Notes: generated by a model from the sequence alone, not told the origin. DNA of 64,000 bases from an uncultured bacterium (GCA_947073545.1 CAMTMP010000009.1:62001-126000), one strand, 5' to 3'. Shown: positions 34,830 through 43,247, counted from the first letter of the stretch. A program made the numbers and translations.

Positions 34830-35591
34830 ATGAGAAGAATTATGCTAACCGTTTCCTACGACGGAACCGATTACTGCGGGTGGCAGTTACAGCCGGGACG
34901 GGAGACGATAGAAGGGGTGTTAAACCGCTGTATCAGTGAGCTTACCGGTGAGACGGTGGAGGTGATCGGCGCAAGCCGTACGGATTCCGGCGTGCACGCG
35001 TTTGGCAATGTGGCTGTGTTCGATACACTAAGTCCGATTCCGGCGGAGAAGTTTTCCTATGCCTTAAACCAGAGACTGCCGGAGGATATCCGGATTCAGG
35101 GTTCGGCGGAGGCGCCGGAGGACTTTCATCCGAGACATTGTGAGAGCAGGAAGACGTATGAGTATCGGATTTACAACGCGCCTTTTGCGATGCCCGTGAA
35201 ACGGCTTTATTCTTATTTTACTTATGCGCCGCTTGATGCGGAGCGGATGCGTCAGGGGGCTGCATTTCTTGTGGGAGAGCATGACTTTAAGAGCTTTTGC
35301 AGCGTGGACACGCAGGCGCAGACTACCGTGCGGCGGGTGGACAGCGTGGAGGTATGGGAGGAAAGCGCAGCCGGTATAGGGAATGCGGGGAAAGAGATTG
35401 TGATTCGCGTGGCGGGCAGAGGCTTTCTGTATAATATGGTAAGAATTATGGCGGGGACGCTGATGGAAGTCGGCAGAGGAAAGCTGCCGCCTGAACGCGT
35501 GAAGGATATTCTGGCGGCCTGTGACAGACAGGCGGCGGGACCTACGGCTCCGGCCTGCGGACTTACCCTTGTGGGGTATGAATTTTTATAG
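34830..35591 (+). CDS. truA: tRNA pseudouridine synthase A
   Basis: 253 aa. Catalytic Asp in GASRTDSGVHAFGN; YDGTDYCGWQLQPG near the start and GRGFLYNMVRIMAGTL near the end are family marks. It modifies U38-40 in the anticodon stem-loop. The ribosome site is weak (GAGAGA). It is in the usual position between ecfT and rplM. Confidence 0.97.
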   Translation: MRRIMLTVSYDGTDYCGWQLQPGRETIEGVLNRCISELTGETVEVIGASRTDSGVHAFGNVAVFDTLSPIPAEKFSYALNQRLPEDIRIQGSAEAPEDFHPRHCESRKTYEYRIYNAPFAMPVKRLYSYFTYAPLDAERMRQGAAFLVGEHDFKSFCSVDTQAQTTVRRVDSVEVWEESAAGIGNAGKEIVIRVAGRGFLYNMVRIMAGTLMEVGRGKLPPERVKDILAACDRQAAGPTAPACGLTLVGYEFL

Positions 35592-35611
35592 GAGAATTCG
35601 GGGAAAACCGG

Positions 35612-35640
35612 TTGACACGCGCGGAACCGTATAATATAAT
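35612..35640 (+). promoter_or_regulatory. Consensus promoter of rplM-rpsI
   Basis: Perfect -35 TTGACA (35612-35617), 17-bp spacer and perfect -10 TATAAT (35635-35640). It is followed by about 155 nt of leader with a small TGTCT/AGACA stem near 35667-35692. L13 leaders with regulatory function are known in other Firmicutes; I cannot tell if this is one. Confidence 0.9.
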
Positions 35641-35800
35641 AATTAACTGTGACGAATTGTTTATAAATGTCTGACCAAAGCCCCGGTGAGACATTTTATA
35701 TACGCACTACAAACTGCCGTGGAGGGATACCGAGTGTGGCCGGACATCTGCATGAGGATCTTTGGAAACGGTACAGACAGTTACTATGGAGGTAATATTC

Positions 35801-36229
35801 ATGAAAACTTTTATGGCGAGTCCGGCTACGATCGAGAGAAAGTGGTACGTAGTTGATGCGACTAATATGACACTGGGACGTCTGGCATCCGAGATTGCCA
35901 AGGTACTGAGAGGCAAAAATAAGCCGATCTTTACCCCCCATATGGACACAGGGGATTATGTGATCGTTGTCAATGCGGAGAAGGTGAAAGTAACCGGGAA
36001 GAAGCTGGATCAGAAGATTTACTACCATCATTCCGATTATGTGGGCGGCATGAAAGAGACTACCCTGAAAGAGATGTTACAGAAGCACCCTGAGAGAGTT
36101 GTGGAACATGCGGTTAAGGGTATGCTTCCCAAAGGCCCGCTCGGCAGCCAGATGTACAAGAAGCTTTTTGTATATGTTGGACCGGAGCATAAGCATGCGG
36201 CACAGAAACCTGAGGTATTAACATTTTAA
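35801..36229 (+). CDS. rplM: 50S ribosomal protein L13
   Basis: 142 aa. [30 protein letters not shown] and [20 protein letters not shown] are diagnostic. GGAGG lies 10 nt before the ATG at 35801; an in-frame ATG 13 codons upstream is not used. It is co-transcribed with rpsI. Confidence 0.98.
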   Translation: MKTFMASPATIERKWYVVDATNMTLGRLASEIAKVLRGKNKPIFTPHMDTGDYVIVVNAEKVKVTGKKLDQKIYYHHSDYVGGMKETTLKEMLQKHPERVVEHAVKGMLPKGPLGSQMYKKLFVYVGPEHKHAAQKPEVLTF

Positions 36230-36246
36230 GAAAGGGATAAAGAATC

Positions 36247-36651
36247 ATGGCTAAAGCAGATAAATCAGCAAAATATTACGGAACCGGCAGGAGAAAGAAA
36301 TCCATTGCCAGAGTATATTTAATGCCCGGTAAGGGTGAGATCACGATTAATAAGAGAAACATCGACGATTACTTCGGGCTTGAGACTTTGAAGGTGATCG
36401 TTCGCCAGCCGTTAGCTGCAACCGATACGGTAGATAAGTTTGACGCCGTTATCACCGTAAAGGGCGGCGGATATACAGGACAGGCAGGTGCAGTGAGACA
36501 CGGTATCGCAAGAGCATTGCTTCAGGCAGACCCGGATTACAGACCTACCTTAAAGAAGGCGGGTTATCTGACCAGAGATCCTCGTATGAAGGAGAGAAAG
36601 AAATACGGTCTCAAGGCAGCGAGACGTGCACCGCAGTTCTCCAAGAGATAG
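36247..36651 (+). CDS. rpsI: 30S ribosomal protein S9
   Basis: 134 aa. [23 protein letters not shown] and the C-terminal [18 protein letters not shown], whose last Arg contacts the P-site tRNA. It is 17 nt after rplM and is followed by a strong terminator. Confidence 0.98.
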   Translation: MAKADKSAKYYGTGRRKKSIARVYLMPGKGEITINKRNIDDYFGLETLKVIVRQPLAATDTVDKFDAVITVKGGGYTGQAGAVRHGIARALLQADPDYRPTLKKAGYLTRDPRMKERKKYGLKAARRAPQFSKR

Positions 36652-36679
36652 TTCAAACGAATATTGCAAAAGAGAGACA

Positions 36680-36712
36680 GACCCCGAAAACACGATGTTT
36701 TCGGGGTTTTCT
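36680..36712 (+). terminator. Terminator of rplM-rpsI
   Basis: CCCCGAAAACA (36682-36692) pairs perfectly with TGTTTTCGGGG (36696-36706) around a CGA loop, then TTTTCT. Confidence 0.92.
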
Positions 36713-36763
36713 AATATTCTGACTTTCCTATGAGACACCACAAAAACACACAAAATTTTCACG

Positions 36764-36841
36764 GTAACTGACAAGTAACTAACACGTAACTGACAAATAA
36801 AATATGGTCTTGTGCAAGACTTTTGAAATCTTGTGCAAGAC
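36764..36841. repeat. Two sets of short direct repeats, possible regulator binding region
   Basis: Set one: three abutting 11-bp units at 36764, 36775 and 36786 (GTAACTGACAA, GTAACTAACAC, GTAACTGACAA). Set two: TCTTGTGCAAGAC at 36808-36820 and again at 36829-36841, each a near-palindrome, 21 bp apart or two helical turns. They lie between the rpsI terminator and the end of a small minus-strand gene. Confidence 0.7.
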
Positions 36842-36853
36842 ACTTTTCGCAAT

Positions 36854-36882
36854 AAAAAAAGGACGAATCAATCGCCCTTTTT
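36854..36882 (-). terminator. Terminator of the small minus-strand ORF
   Basis: Read on the minus strand, GGGCGA and TCGTCC (36877-36872 and 36866-36861) pair around a short loop and are followed by seven T. It overlaps the stop codon of the 74-codon ORF, which supports that ORF being a transcribed gene. Confidence 0.65.
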
Positions 36883-37092
36883 GCAGCAGTATTCAATGAT
36901 ACATGACCGGACATCTTTTTTCGTGCGACAATGGCACGAGTGACCGTCTTTGAATATGACGTTATATCCGTCGTGCATGTTCCCACTTATACCGGAAATC
37001 ATTTCTCTATTCTTTTCCGCAATCTGCATCGTGTCAAACATTCCGCACTGGTCTTTCCGGACTAAATCTTGAATATAGGAATTGACTGACAT
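36868..37092 (-). CDS. Small cysteine-containing protein of unknown function
   Basis: 74 aa, not recognised. The second half holds a cysteine cluster (HSCHCRTKKDVRSC, then YCCKKGD) that could bind a metal. No strong ribosome site precedes the ATG at 37092; Met18 (MFDTMQIAEK) is an alternative start. A well-formed terminator at the 3' end is the main support. It lies upstream of and divergent from the tRNA genes. Confidence 0.5.
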   Translation of the reverse strand: MSVNSYIQDLVRKDQCGMFDTMQIAEKNREMISGISGNMHDGYNVIFKDGHSCHCRTKKDVRSCIIEYCCKKGD

Positions 37093-37126
37093 CCCGGAAA
37101 GAAGGCAAAGTGAGTAAAAATTTTTA

Positions 37127-37154
37127 TTGCTTTTTTTTCATTCCATGATATAAT
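37127..37154 (+). promoter_or_regulatory. Promoter of the tRNA-Ala/tRNA-Val pair
   Basis: -35 TTGCTT (37127-37132), 16-bp spacer, perfect -10 TATAAT (37149-37154), ending 10 nt before the first tRNA. Confidence 0.75.
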
Positions 37155-37163
37155 TTTTGATAT

Positions 37164-37236
37164 GGGGATATAGCTCAGTTGGGAGAGCGATACGTTCGCA
37201 ACGTATAGGTCAGGGGTTCGAGTCCCCCTATCTCCA
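37164..37236 (+). tRNA. tRNA-Ala (anticodon CGC)
   Basis: 73 nt cloverleaf: acceptor GGGGATA/TATCTCC with the alanine identity pair G3-U70, D arm GCTC/GAGC, anticodon stem ATACG/CGTAT with loop TTCGCAA, and a T loop with TTCGAGT. The anticodon CGC reads GCG. CCA is not encoded. Confidence 0.95.
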
Positions 37237-37240
37237 CTTT

Positions 37241-37314
37241 GGAAGCATAGCTCAGCCGGGATGAGCGTTCGCCTCACACGCGAGAGGTCATGGGTTCGAG
37301 CCCCATTGCTTCCA
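37241..37314 (+). tRNA. tRNA-Val (anticodon CAC)
   Basis: 74 nt: acceptor GGAAGCA/TGCTTCC, D arm GCTC/GAGC, anticodon stem TTCGC/GCGAG with loop CTCACAC, T arm ATGGG/CCCAT. The anticodon CAC reads GUG. It is 4 nt after tRNA-Ala, so the two are co-transcribed. CCA is not encoded. Confidence 0.95.
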
Positions 37315-37326
37315 CGAGCTTGAGAA

Positions 37327-37366
37327 GAGAAGTCGGAATGAGACGCTAACATTCCGGCTTCTTTTT
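37327..37366 (+). terminator. Terminator after the tRNA pair
   Basis: GAAGTCGGAATG (37329-37340) pairs with CATTCCGGCTTC (37350-37361), then TTTTT. Confidence 0.88.
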
Positions 37367-37370
37367 CCGC

Positions 37371-37506
37371 GCATAAGCAGAGTCAGAAGAGTACCGAGGG
37401 CTGCGCCATGCTATCATGGAAGCAGACGTCGGAGGGATTAAGGCGAGCAACGCGAACGAGAAATGCGAAGCATTTCGAGTCTGCCTTGGCATAAACACAG
37501 TCAGAA
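37371..37506 (+). repeat. Branched intergenic repeat upstream of the YitT gene
   Basis: Begins with GCATAAGCAGAGTCAGAA (37371-37388). It contains hairpin CTGCGCCATG/CATGGAAGCAG (37401-37425) and hairpin GAAATGC/GCATTTC (37460-37476) with a GAA triloop, and closes with TCTGCCTT. A variant of the opening motif, GCATAAACACAGTCAGAA, recurs at 37489-37506. Related elements are at 43284, 44228, 52509, 53887, 56098 and 62953. Confidence 0.75.
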
Positions 37507-37525
37507 ATCAGCAGGGGGAATATCT

Positions 37526-38380
37526 ATGACAAAACGGAAAAAGGCCATAAAGGAATATATTTTGATTACGATCGCCGTGATTCTTATGGACATCGGCGTC
37601 TATGTATTTAAGTTCCCGAATAACTTTTCCTTCGGCGGGGTTTCGGGCCTGGCGGTGGTGGTGACGCACTTTACACCTTTTACGGCTTCCCAGATCAACC
37701 TCATTATCAACATGATTCTGCTGGTTTTCGGTTTCATATTTCTGGGAAAGAATTTTGGGGTAAAGACGGCATATGTGACAGTAGTGTCCTCCTTGCTGCT
37801 GAATTTGATGGAAGCGGTGTTTCCCATGAGTGCGCCTCTGACCAATGAGACGACACTGGAATTATTTTATGCCATTGCGCTGCCGGCTCTGGCATCAGCG
37901 CTGCTCTTCTATGAGAATGCTTCCGGTGGCGGCACGGACATTATTGCGATGGTATTAAAGAAATATTCGACCATGGACATTTCGGCGGCGCTCATGGCTG
38001 TGGATGCCATTATCGTGGTGGTAGCCTGCTTTGCCTTTGACACGCGGACGGGTCTTTTTTCGATCTGTGGACTGATGGCGAAATCGCTGGTGATCGATAA
38101 GGCGATCGAGCGCATGAAGCTGAGCAAATATTTTACGATTATATGCAGCAAGCCGGAGCCGATCTGTGATTTTATTATGAAAGATCTGCATCGAAGCGCC
38201 ACGGTTTACAAAGCAGAGGGCGCCTACACGCACAAAGACAGGGTGGTCATTCTCACGGTTATGGATCCGAAGCAGGCAGTACTCTTGGAGAGGCATATTC
38301 AGGCGGTAGACCCGGAAGCTTTTCTTATGGTGACGAAGAGCAGTGAGATAATGGGAAAGGGATTTAAGCGGTATATCTGA
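37526..38380 (+). CDS. YitT-family membrane protein (DUF161 and DUF2179)
   Basis: 284 aa. About five to six membrane helices, with FKFPNNFSFGGVSGLAVVV near the start and ENASGGGTDIIAMVLKKYS, both typical of YitT proteins. The C-terminal soluble domain (ATVYKAEGAYTHKDRVVILTVM) is DUF2179. The function of the family is unknown. ATG 37526 follows AGGGGG; upstream in-frame codons lie in the repeat element. The MATE gene follows 2 nt after the stop. Confidence 0.92.
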   Translation: MTKRKKAIKEYILITIAVILMDIGVYVFKFPNNFSFGGVSGLAVVVTHFTPFTASQINLIINMILLVFGFIFLGKNFGVKTAYVTVVSSLLLNLMEAVFPMSAPLTNETTLELFYAIALPALASALLFYENASGGGTDIIAMVLKKYSTMDISAALMAVDAIIVVVACFAFDTRTGLFSICGLMAKSLVIDKAIERMKLSKYFTIICSKPEPICDFIMKDLHRSATVYKAEGAYTHKDRVVILTVMDPKQAVLLERHIQAVDPEAFLMVTKSSEIMGKGFKRYI

Positions 38381-38382
38381 CG

Positions 38383-39723
38383 ATGGCAGTACATGTAAAG
38401 AATATGACCACGGGCAGGCCTGGAAAGCTGATTTTAGCTTTTTCTCTTTCTCTCGTGGCGGGCAATGTTTTCCAGCAGTTATATACAGTGGTAGATACCA
38501 TGGCGGTTGGAAAATATCTCGGTGTGAGCGCTCTTGCGGCACTGGGAGCCTCGGATTGGCTGAACTGGCTGATGCTGGGGGTGATACAGGGATTGACGCA
38601 GGGCTTCGGCATCCGGATGGCGCAGGAGTTCGGCGCTGGCAGGACGGAAGAGTTAAAGAAGAGCGTGGGCAGCGCGGCAGTGCTGTCCATGCTTTCTGCC
38701 GCTGTATTGGTGACGGCAGGGCAGATTTTTGCGAAACCTGTACTGATGCTTTTGCAGACGCCGCCGGAGATCATAGGGTATTCGCTCCTCTATCTGCGGA
38801 TTATGTTTGCGGGTGTGCCAATCGTGATGCTTTACAATTTGCTGGCGTGTATTCTCCGTTCCATGGGGGACAGCAGGACGCCCCTCCATGCGATGATTGT
38901 CGCTTCGGTGACAAACATTGTGCTTGATTATCTTTTTGTGCTTGGCTTTGACTGGGGAATTGCGGGTGCGGCGGCAGCCACTTTGATCGCGCAGGCGGTG
39001 TCGGGCGTGTTCTGTTTCTACCATATTAAAAGGATTGCCTTCCTGACGCTTTCGAGGACGGATTTTCACTTGCAGAAGGAGCTTTCCGCAAAACTGTTTA
39101 TGCTGGGACTGCCTATGGCTTTTCAGAACGGAATCATTGCCATCGGCGGTATGATTGTGCAGTTTGTGGTAAACGGGTACGGTGTGATTTTTATAGCGGG
39201 ATTTACGGCGACCAATAAGCTCTACGGCCTGTTGGAGATCGCGGGCACTTCCTACGGCTACGCGATGGTGACTTATGTGGGACAGAATCTCGGGGCGGGC
39301 AGGTATGACCGCATCAAAAGCGGGATGCGTGCAGCCATGGGGATCGCCATGGCGACGTCCGCCTTTATCGCGGTATGTATGCTCGTTTTCGGGAAATATC
39401 TGTTGGGACTGTTTATCTCCGGAACGCCGGAGGTGGTGGAACAGACCATGCGGATCGCCTATTTTTATCTGGCGGTTATGAGTGTCTGCCTGCCGGTCCT
39501 CTATGTGCTGCATGTGACCCGCTCCGCCCTGCAGGGTATGGGCAATACGATTCTGCCGATGCTTTCCGGTGTGGCGGAGTTTGTGATGCGAACCCTGTCT
39601 GTCATTTTGCTGCCGATGCTTTTTGGGGAAGTCGGCATCTTCTTCGCGGAGACTGCGGCATGGCTCGGCGCGGATGTGGTGCTGGTGATCAGCTATTTCT
39701 CGCAAATGAAGAAACTGACATAG
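38383..39723 (+). CDS. MATE-family efflux transporter
   Basis: 446 aa, about twelve membrane helices in two related halves. GNVFQQLYTVVDTMAVGKYLG and later AGFTATNKLYGLLEIAGTSYG with YVGQNLGAG are MATE marks. It probably exports drugs or metabolites in exchange for Na+ or H+. It is 2 nt after the YitT gene, so the two form an operon; the start may rely on coupling because no clear ribosome site is seen. Confidence 0.93.
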   Translation: MAVHVKNMTTGRPGKLILAFSLSLVAGNVFQQLYTVVDTMAVGKYLGVSALAALGASDWLNWLMLGVIQGLTQGFGIRMAQEFGAGRTEELKKSVGSAAVLSMLSAAVLVTAGQIFAKPVLMLLQTPPEIIGYSLLYLRIMFAGVPIVMLYNLLACILRSMGDSRTPLHAMIVASVTNIVLDYLFVLGFDWGIAGAAAATLIAQAVSGVFCFYHIKRIAFLTLSRTDFHLQKELSAKLFMLGLPMAFQNGIIAIGGMIVQFVVNGYGVIFIAGFTATNKLYGLLEIAGTSYGYAMVTYVGQNLGAGRYDRIKSGMRAAMGIAMATSAFIAVCMLVFGKYLLGLFISGTPEVVEQTMRIAYFYLAVMSVCLPVLYVLHVTRSALQGMGNTILPMLSGVAEFVMRTLSVILLPMLFGEVGIFFAETAAWLGADVVLVISYFSQMKKLT

Positions 39724-39775
39724 TACTTCTAAATGAAGCAGCCTGTGCTGCTGAGTTTCTAGAAGTACTTCTCAC
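39721..39775. repeat. Long hairpin between convergent genes
   Basis: AGTACTTCTA, AAT and AGCAGC on the left pair with GCTGCT and TAGAAGTACT on the right around CTGT. It starts at the MATE stop and ends at the SDR stop. It resembles the AGAACTTCTA elements of the ribosomal spacers; there is no T tract. Confidence 0.65.
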
Positions 39776-39780
39776 GTTTC

Positions 39781-40569
39781 TTACGTTTGCCATCCCCCAT
39801 CCAAAGTGATGACCTGTCCGGTCAGATAGGAGGGGGCATTGACGATGGAGAGCAGAAGTTTAGCGACTTCCGAAGGTTGACCGATTCGGTCGGCTGGTAT
39901 TTCAGCCCGCAGGGCTGACATTTCTTCTTCTGAAAAGCAGTGGTTCATGTCTGTGTCAATGACGCCGCAGGCGATGGCGTTGACCTGAATGCCGCTGGGA
40001 GCAAGTTCTTTTGCCAGCGCTTTCGTGAAGGTATTTACGCCGCCTTTAGAGGCGGAATAGGCCACTTCCATGGAGGCGCCCGCATTGCCCCAGACGGAGG
40101 AGATATTGATGATTTGTCCGGCATGGCGCTTTAGCATTATGGGTATGGCCAGACGGCATGTATAGAACAGCGCGTTCAGGTTGACGTTCATAAGCGTCTG
40201 CCATTCTTCCACTGTCATTTCGTGAAGCAGCCCGATGTGGGAGATGCCGGCATTGTTGACTAAGAGAGTCAGGTCCTCTATCTGTGCAAAGACCTCATTG
40301 ACGGCCTGTATATCTCCCATATCTGCGACAATGGGCGTACATGAGATATGACAGGTTTCCGACAGAAGGTATGACAGATCTGTCAGTTCCTTTTCGGAAT
40401 GCCGACAGGTGAGATACAGGCGGTAACCTTCTTCGGCTAGAGCTTGGGCTATGGCCCGGCCGATTCCTCGGGAGGCGCCTGTGACAAGTGCGGACCGGGG
40501 AAAAGCAGATCCGGCAGCAGGCGTGCTTCCGTGCGGGATCGAGGCGAATTGATTATGTTGTGTTTTCAT
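39781..40569 (-). CDS. SDR-family oxidoreductase (FabG-like)
   Basis: 262 aa. NAD(P)-binding TGASRGIG (about 31-38), NNAG, INISSVWG (catalytic Ser) and YSASKGG (Tyr-x3-Lys), and DGGW at the end. It has about 25 extra N-terminal residues before the fold. Beta-ketoacyl-ACP reductase is the closest general class, but it stands alone, away from other fatty acid genes, so the substrate is uncertain. Confidence 0.9.
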   Translation of the reverse strand: MKTQHNQFASIPHGSTPAAGSAFPRSALVTGASRGIGRAIAQALAEEGYRLYLTCRHSEKELTDLSYLLSETCHISCTPIVADMGDIQAVNEVFAQIEDLTLLVNNAGISHIGLLHEMTVEEWQTLMNVNLNALFYTCRLAIPIMLKRHAGQIINISSVWGNAGASMEVAYSASKGGVNTFTKALAKELAPSGIQVNAIACGVIDTDMNHCFSEEEMSALRAEIPADRIGQPSEVAKLLLSIVNAPSYLTGQVITLDGGWQT

Positions 40570-40601
40570 TTTACAGTTATCCGGCTTTCTTATATATTAT
40601 A

Positions 40602-40640
40602 AATGAGTCAAATATTTAATTATAATGAATCAAATATTTA
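40602..40640. repeat. 17-bp direct repeat in the SDR-trxB divergent region
   Basis: AATGAGTCAAATATTTA (40602-40618) and AATGAATCAAATATTTA (40624-40640) differ by one base and are 22 bp apart. They are flanked by TTACAGTTA (40571-40579) and TAACTGTAA (40663-40671). The region is AT-rich and separates two divergent genes, so an operator is likely. Confidence 0.65.
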
Positions 40641-40724
40641 TGAGTAGCGAGTAAAAAGTTTTTAACTGTAAAGAGTATACTACAGGTCACGGAAATAGGA
40701 AAGAAGAAAGGAGTGCGGCACCTT

Positions 40725-41636
40725 ATGTATGATCTTATTATTATCGGCGCAGGGCCGGCAGGTTTGTCGGCGGCAGTTTATGGCCGGCGCGCAGGGCTTA
40801 ATCTTATTGTGATAGAACAGACGCCCATGGGCGGAGGTCAGGTGGTGGATACCTATGAGGTGGACAATTATCTGGGAATGCCGGGGATTAACGGATTCGA
40901 ACTGGCAGAGAAGTTCCACAGTCATGCGGAAGGGCTCGGTGCGGTTTTTAAGAGCGGCAGGGTTACGGCAGTCAGGAACGAGGGAGATATAAAAGTCGCG
41001 GAAACCGCAGACGGTACGGTATTTGAGTCGCGGACGCTTATCTTAGCGGGCGGCGCGGAACACGCGAAGCTTAGCGTGCCGGGGGAGGCGGAGTTCAGAG
41101 GGCAGGGCGTATCTTATTGCGCTACCTGTGACGGCGCTTTCTTTAAAAAGAGGGACGTGGCGGTCGTGGGCGGCGGCGATGTGGCGGTGGAGGATGCCGT
41201 ATATCTGGCCAGATTCTGCCGCAAGGTGTATCTGATCCACAGGCGGGACAGTCTGCGGGCGGCAAAAAGTTTACAGGAGAAATTGTTTTCCTGTGAAAAT
41301 GCGGAAGTGATCTGGAACAGTACATTACAGAAGATATACGGAGCCGATCTGGTGGAAGGCATATGCATCCGCACAAAAGGAGAGGACACGGACCGGGAGC
41401 TTGCGGTGGACGGCGTCTTTATTGCGGTGGGAATGCGTCCCAACACGGAAATTTACCGAGGCACGGTGGACTGTGACGAGAATGGTTATCTCATTGCGGG
41501 GGAGGACTGCGCCACCAGCGTGCCGGGCATTTTTGCGGCGGGGGATATTCGCACAAAGGCGCTGCGCCAGATCGTGACGGCAGTCTCCGACGGCGCGTGC
41601 GCGGTGTCCTCCGCAGAGAAATATCTGATTTCCTAA
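40725..41636 (+). CDS. trxB: Thioredoxin-disulfide reductase
   Basis: 303 aa. FAD-binding GAGPAGLSAA, redox pair Cys132-Ala-Thr-Cys135 (SYCATCDG), NADPH-binding GGGDVAVEDA with HRRD, and C-terminal GIFAAGDIRTKALRQIVTA. It reduces thioredoxin with NADPH. The ATG at 40725 gives the normal MYDLIIIG start; AAAGGAG is 11 nt away, and a GTG four codons upstream is possible. It is divergent from the SDR gene. Confidence 0.93.
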   Translation: MYDLIIIGAGPAGLSAAVYGRRAGLNLIVIEQTPMGGGQVVDTYEVDNYLGMPGINGFELAEKFHSHAEGLGAVFKSGRVTAVRNEGDIKVAETADGTVFESRTLILAGGAEHAKLSVPGEAEFRGQGVSYCATCDGAFFKKRDVAVVGGGDVAVEDAVYLARFCRKVYLIHRRDSLRAAKSLQEKLFSCENAEVIWNSTLQKIYGADLVEGICIRTKGEDTDRELAVDGVFIAVGMRPNTEIYRGTVDCDENGYLIAGEDCATSVPGIFAAGDIRTKALRQIVTAVSDGACAVSSAEKYLIS

Positions 41637-41791
41637 AATAATAATTACAAAAATATTACGAAGCTGTAATAGGTAATATATGACATGATTAGACACAAAT
41701 TTTACACTTTAAACACTGAAAAATCGGGCTTTTTGTGAGAAAAGCACAATAACTTGCGTTTTAGTTTTCGTTTTGATAGTAGATGCTGTGG

Positions 41792-41820
41792 TTGACAAAA
41801 CGTTTATTCAATGCTATATT
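41792..41820 (+). promoter_or_regulatory. Promoter of the NlpC/P60 gene
   Basis: Perfect -35 TTGACA (41792-41797), 17-bp spacer, -10 TATATT (41815-41820). Confidence 0.88.
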
Positions 41821-41862
41821 ATACCCAGATGTAACAATTCTGTAACAAATGAGGTGTTTTTT

Positions 41863-43209
41863 ATGAACAAAAACAAACTTAAATGGACAGCATGTGCACT
41901 GGCTGCAGTAGTTGGATTTACGGGTATGGGAATTGAGGCGGAAGCCACAGGAAATGTAGGAAGCGTGCTTCCTTCGGCCGGCATAGAGTTTTCACTTCAG
42001 GATGAGGATAAGTCCACCGCACTTTCGACTTTGAAGGAGGAATCCGACAAAGAAGCGGCGGAGCAGGAAGAAAACGGCGGAGAGAATACTTCATCGAACC
42101 TTGAGAACGAGGGTATCAGCGTCGGCAGCGTTCAGGTAGGCGGATTTTCCGATCTTGCCAGCACATCCGATAAGGTTAGCAAAGCGCCGGAAAAGCAGAT
42201 CAAAGATACGATCGTAGTCAGCGAGGGCTATACCAGAGATCTGAGGGAGGCAGCGGGCAGCGGTCTGTCGGAGGAAGAAGAGAGTTTTAAGAATCTGGTT
42301 ATCGCGAAAGTGAACGATTATGTGAATGTGCGTGATATCCCCAGCGAGGAAGGCGAGATCGTCGGTAAGCTCTACAACAAATCCGTCGGCAGCTTTATCG
42401 AGGAGGAGGACGGCTGGTATAAGATCAGCTCCGGTTCCGTAGAGGGATATGTAAAAGGTGAGTATTGCGTGACAGGCGACGAAGCCGTCGATTACGCGAA
42501 GGAAGTGGGAACCCGTATTGCGACCGTTACGACCACGACATTGAAGGTGCGTGAGCAGCCCGGTCTGGAGGAGACGGTTCTTGGTCTGGTTCCGATTGAG
42601 GATGAACTGATCGTCACAGAGGAAATGGACGGCTGGGTTAAGGTAAATATCGAGGAAGGTGACGGTTACGTTTCCATGGACTATGTCACACTTTCCACGG
42701 AGTTTGTGAAAGCGGAATCCGTAGCCGAGGAGAAAGCCAGACTTGCCAAGGAGGAAGAGGCGAGAAAGGCGGCGCAGGCTGCGGCTAAAAAGAAGACGGC
42801 AGAAAACGCGGCGTCCGGCAGCAAGGGTGAAGATGGCGGCAAGACCTATGCGAACCCGACGGGAAGTACGGGAGCCGATGTGGTACAGTTTGCGAAGCAG
42901 TTTGTGGGTAATCCCTATGTATACGGCGGCACCAGCCTGACAAACGGTGCGGACTGCTCCGGGTTTGTTATGAGTGTGTATAAGAATTTTGGTGTAAATC
43001 TGCCCCATTCTTCGGCGGCAGACAGAAGCGTGGGCGCAGCGGTCAACGGTCTGGAAAATGCGCAGCCCGGCGACATCATCTGCTACTCCGGTCATGTGGG
43101 AATTTACGCAGGCAACGGCCAGATCGTGCACGCATCCACATCCAAAACAGGTATTATCGTATCCAGCGCAACCTACCGTTCGATTCTTTCCATCAGAAGA
43201 ATCCTCTAA
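41863..43209 (+). CDS. Secreted SH3-NlpC/P60 peptidoglycan endopeptidase
   Basis: 448 aa. Signal peptide, residues 1 to about 28 (ALAAVVGFTGMGIEAEA). After an acidic spacer come two bacterial SH3 domains (about 145-205, with DYVNVRDIPSEEGEIVGKL, and about 222-285, with TLKVREQPGLEETVLGLV), then an Ala/Lys-rich helix and the NlpC/P60 domain. Catalytic Cys365 is in ADCSGF, with His in SGHVGIYAG and VHAST. It should cut the peptide stem of peptidoglycan outside the cell. Strong own promoter and terminator suggest high, independent expression. Confidence 0.95.
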   Translation: MNKNKLKWTACALAAVVGFTGMGIEAEATGNVGSVLPSAGIEFSLQDEDKSTALSTLKEESDKEAAEQEENGGENTSSNLENEGISVGSVQVGGFSDLASTSDKVSKAPEKQIKDTIVVSEGYTRDLREAAGSGLSEEEESFKNLVIAKVNDYVNVRDIPSEEGEIVGKLYNKSVGSFIEEEDGWYKISSGSVEGYVKGEYCVTGDEAVDYAKEVGTRIATVTTTTLKVREQPGLEETVLGLVPIEDELIVTEEMDGWVKVNIEEGDGYVSMDYVTLSTEFVKAESVAEEKARLAKEEEARKAAQAAAKKKTAENAASGSKGEDGGKTYANPTGSTGADVVQFAKQFVGNPYVYGGTSLTNGADCSGFVMSVYKNFGVNLPHSSAADRSVGAAVNGLENAQPGDIICYSGHVGIYAGNGQIVHASTSKTGIIVSSATYRSILSIRRIL

Positions 43210-43247
43210 AAACGGCGCTGGGGCACATACAGAAAACGATTATAGGG

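Noticed and set aside
37371..37506. Insertion sequence or MITE with known transposase
   Set aside because: No transposase in the window and no clean terminal repeats plus target duplication; described instead as a structured repeat of unknown origin.
38653..39705. 350-codon minus-strand frame over the MATE gene
   Set aside because: Histidine/arginine-rich antisense artefact of a GC-skewed membrane protein gene; no start signals.
42091..43131. 346-codon minus-strand frame over the NlpC/P60 gene
   Set aside because: Antisense to a complete SH3-NlpC/P60 gene with a strong promoter; no supporting signal of its own.
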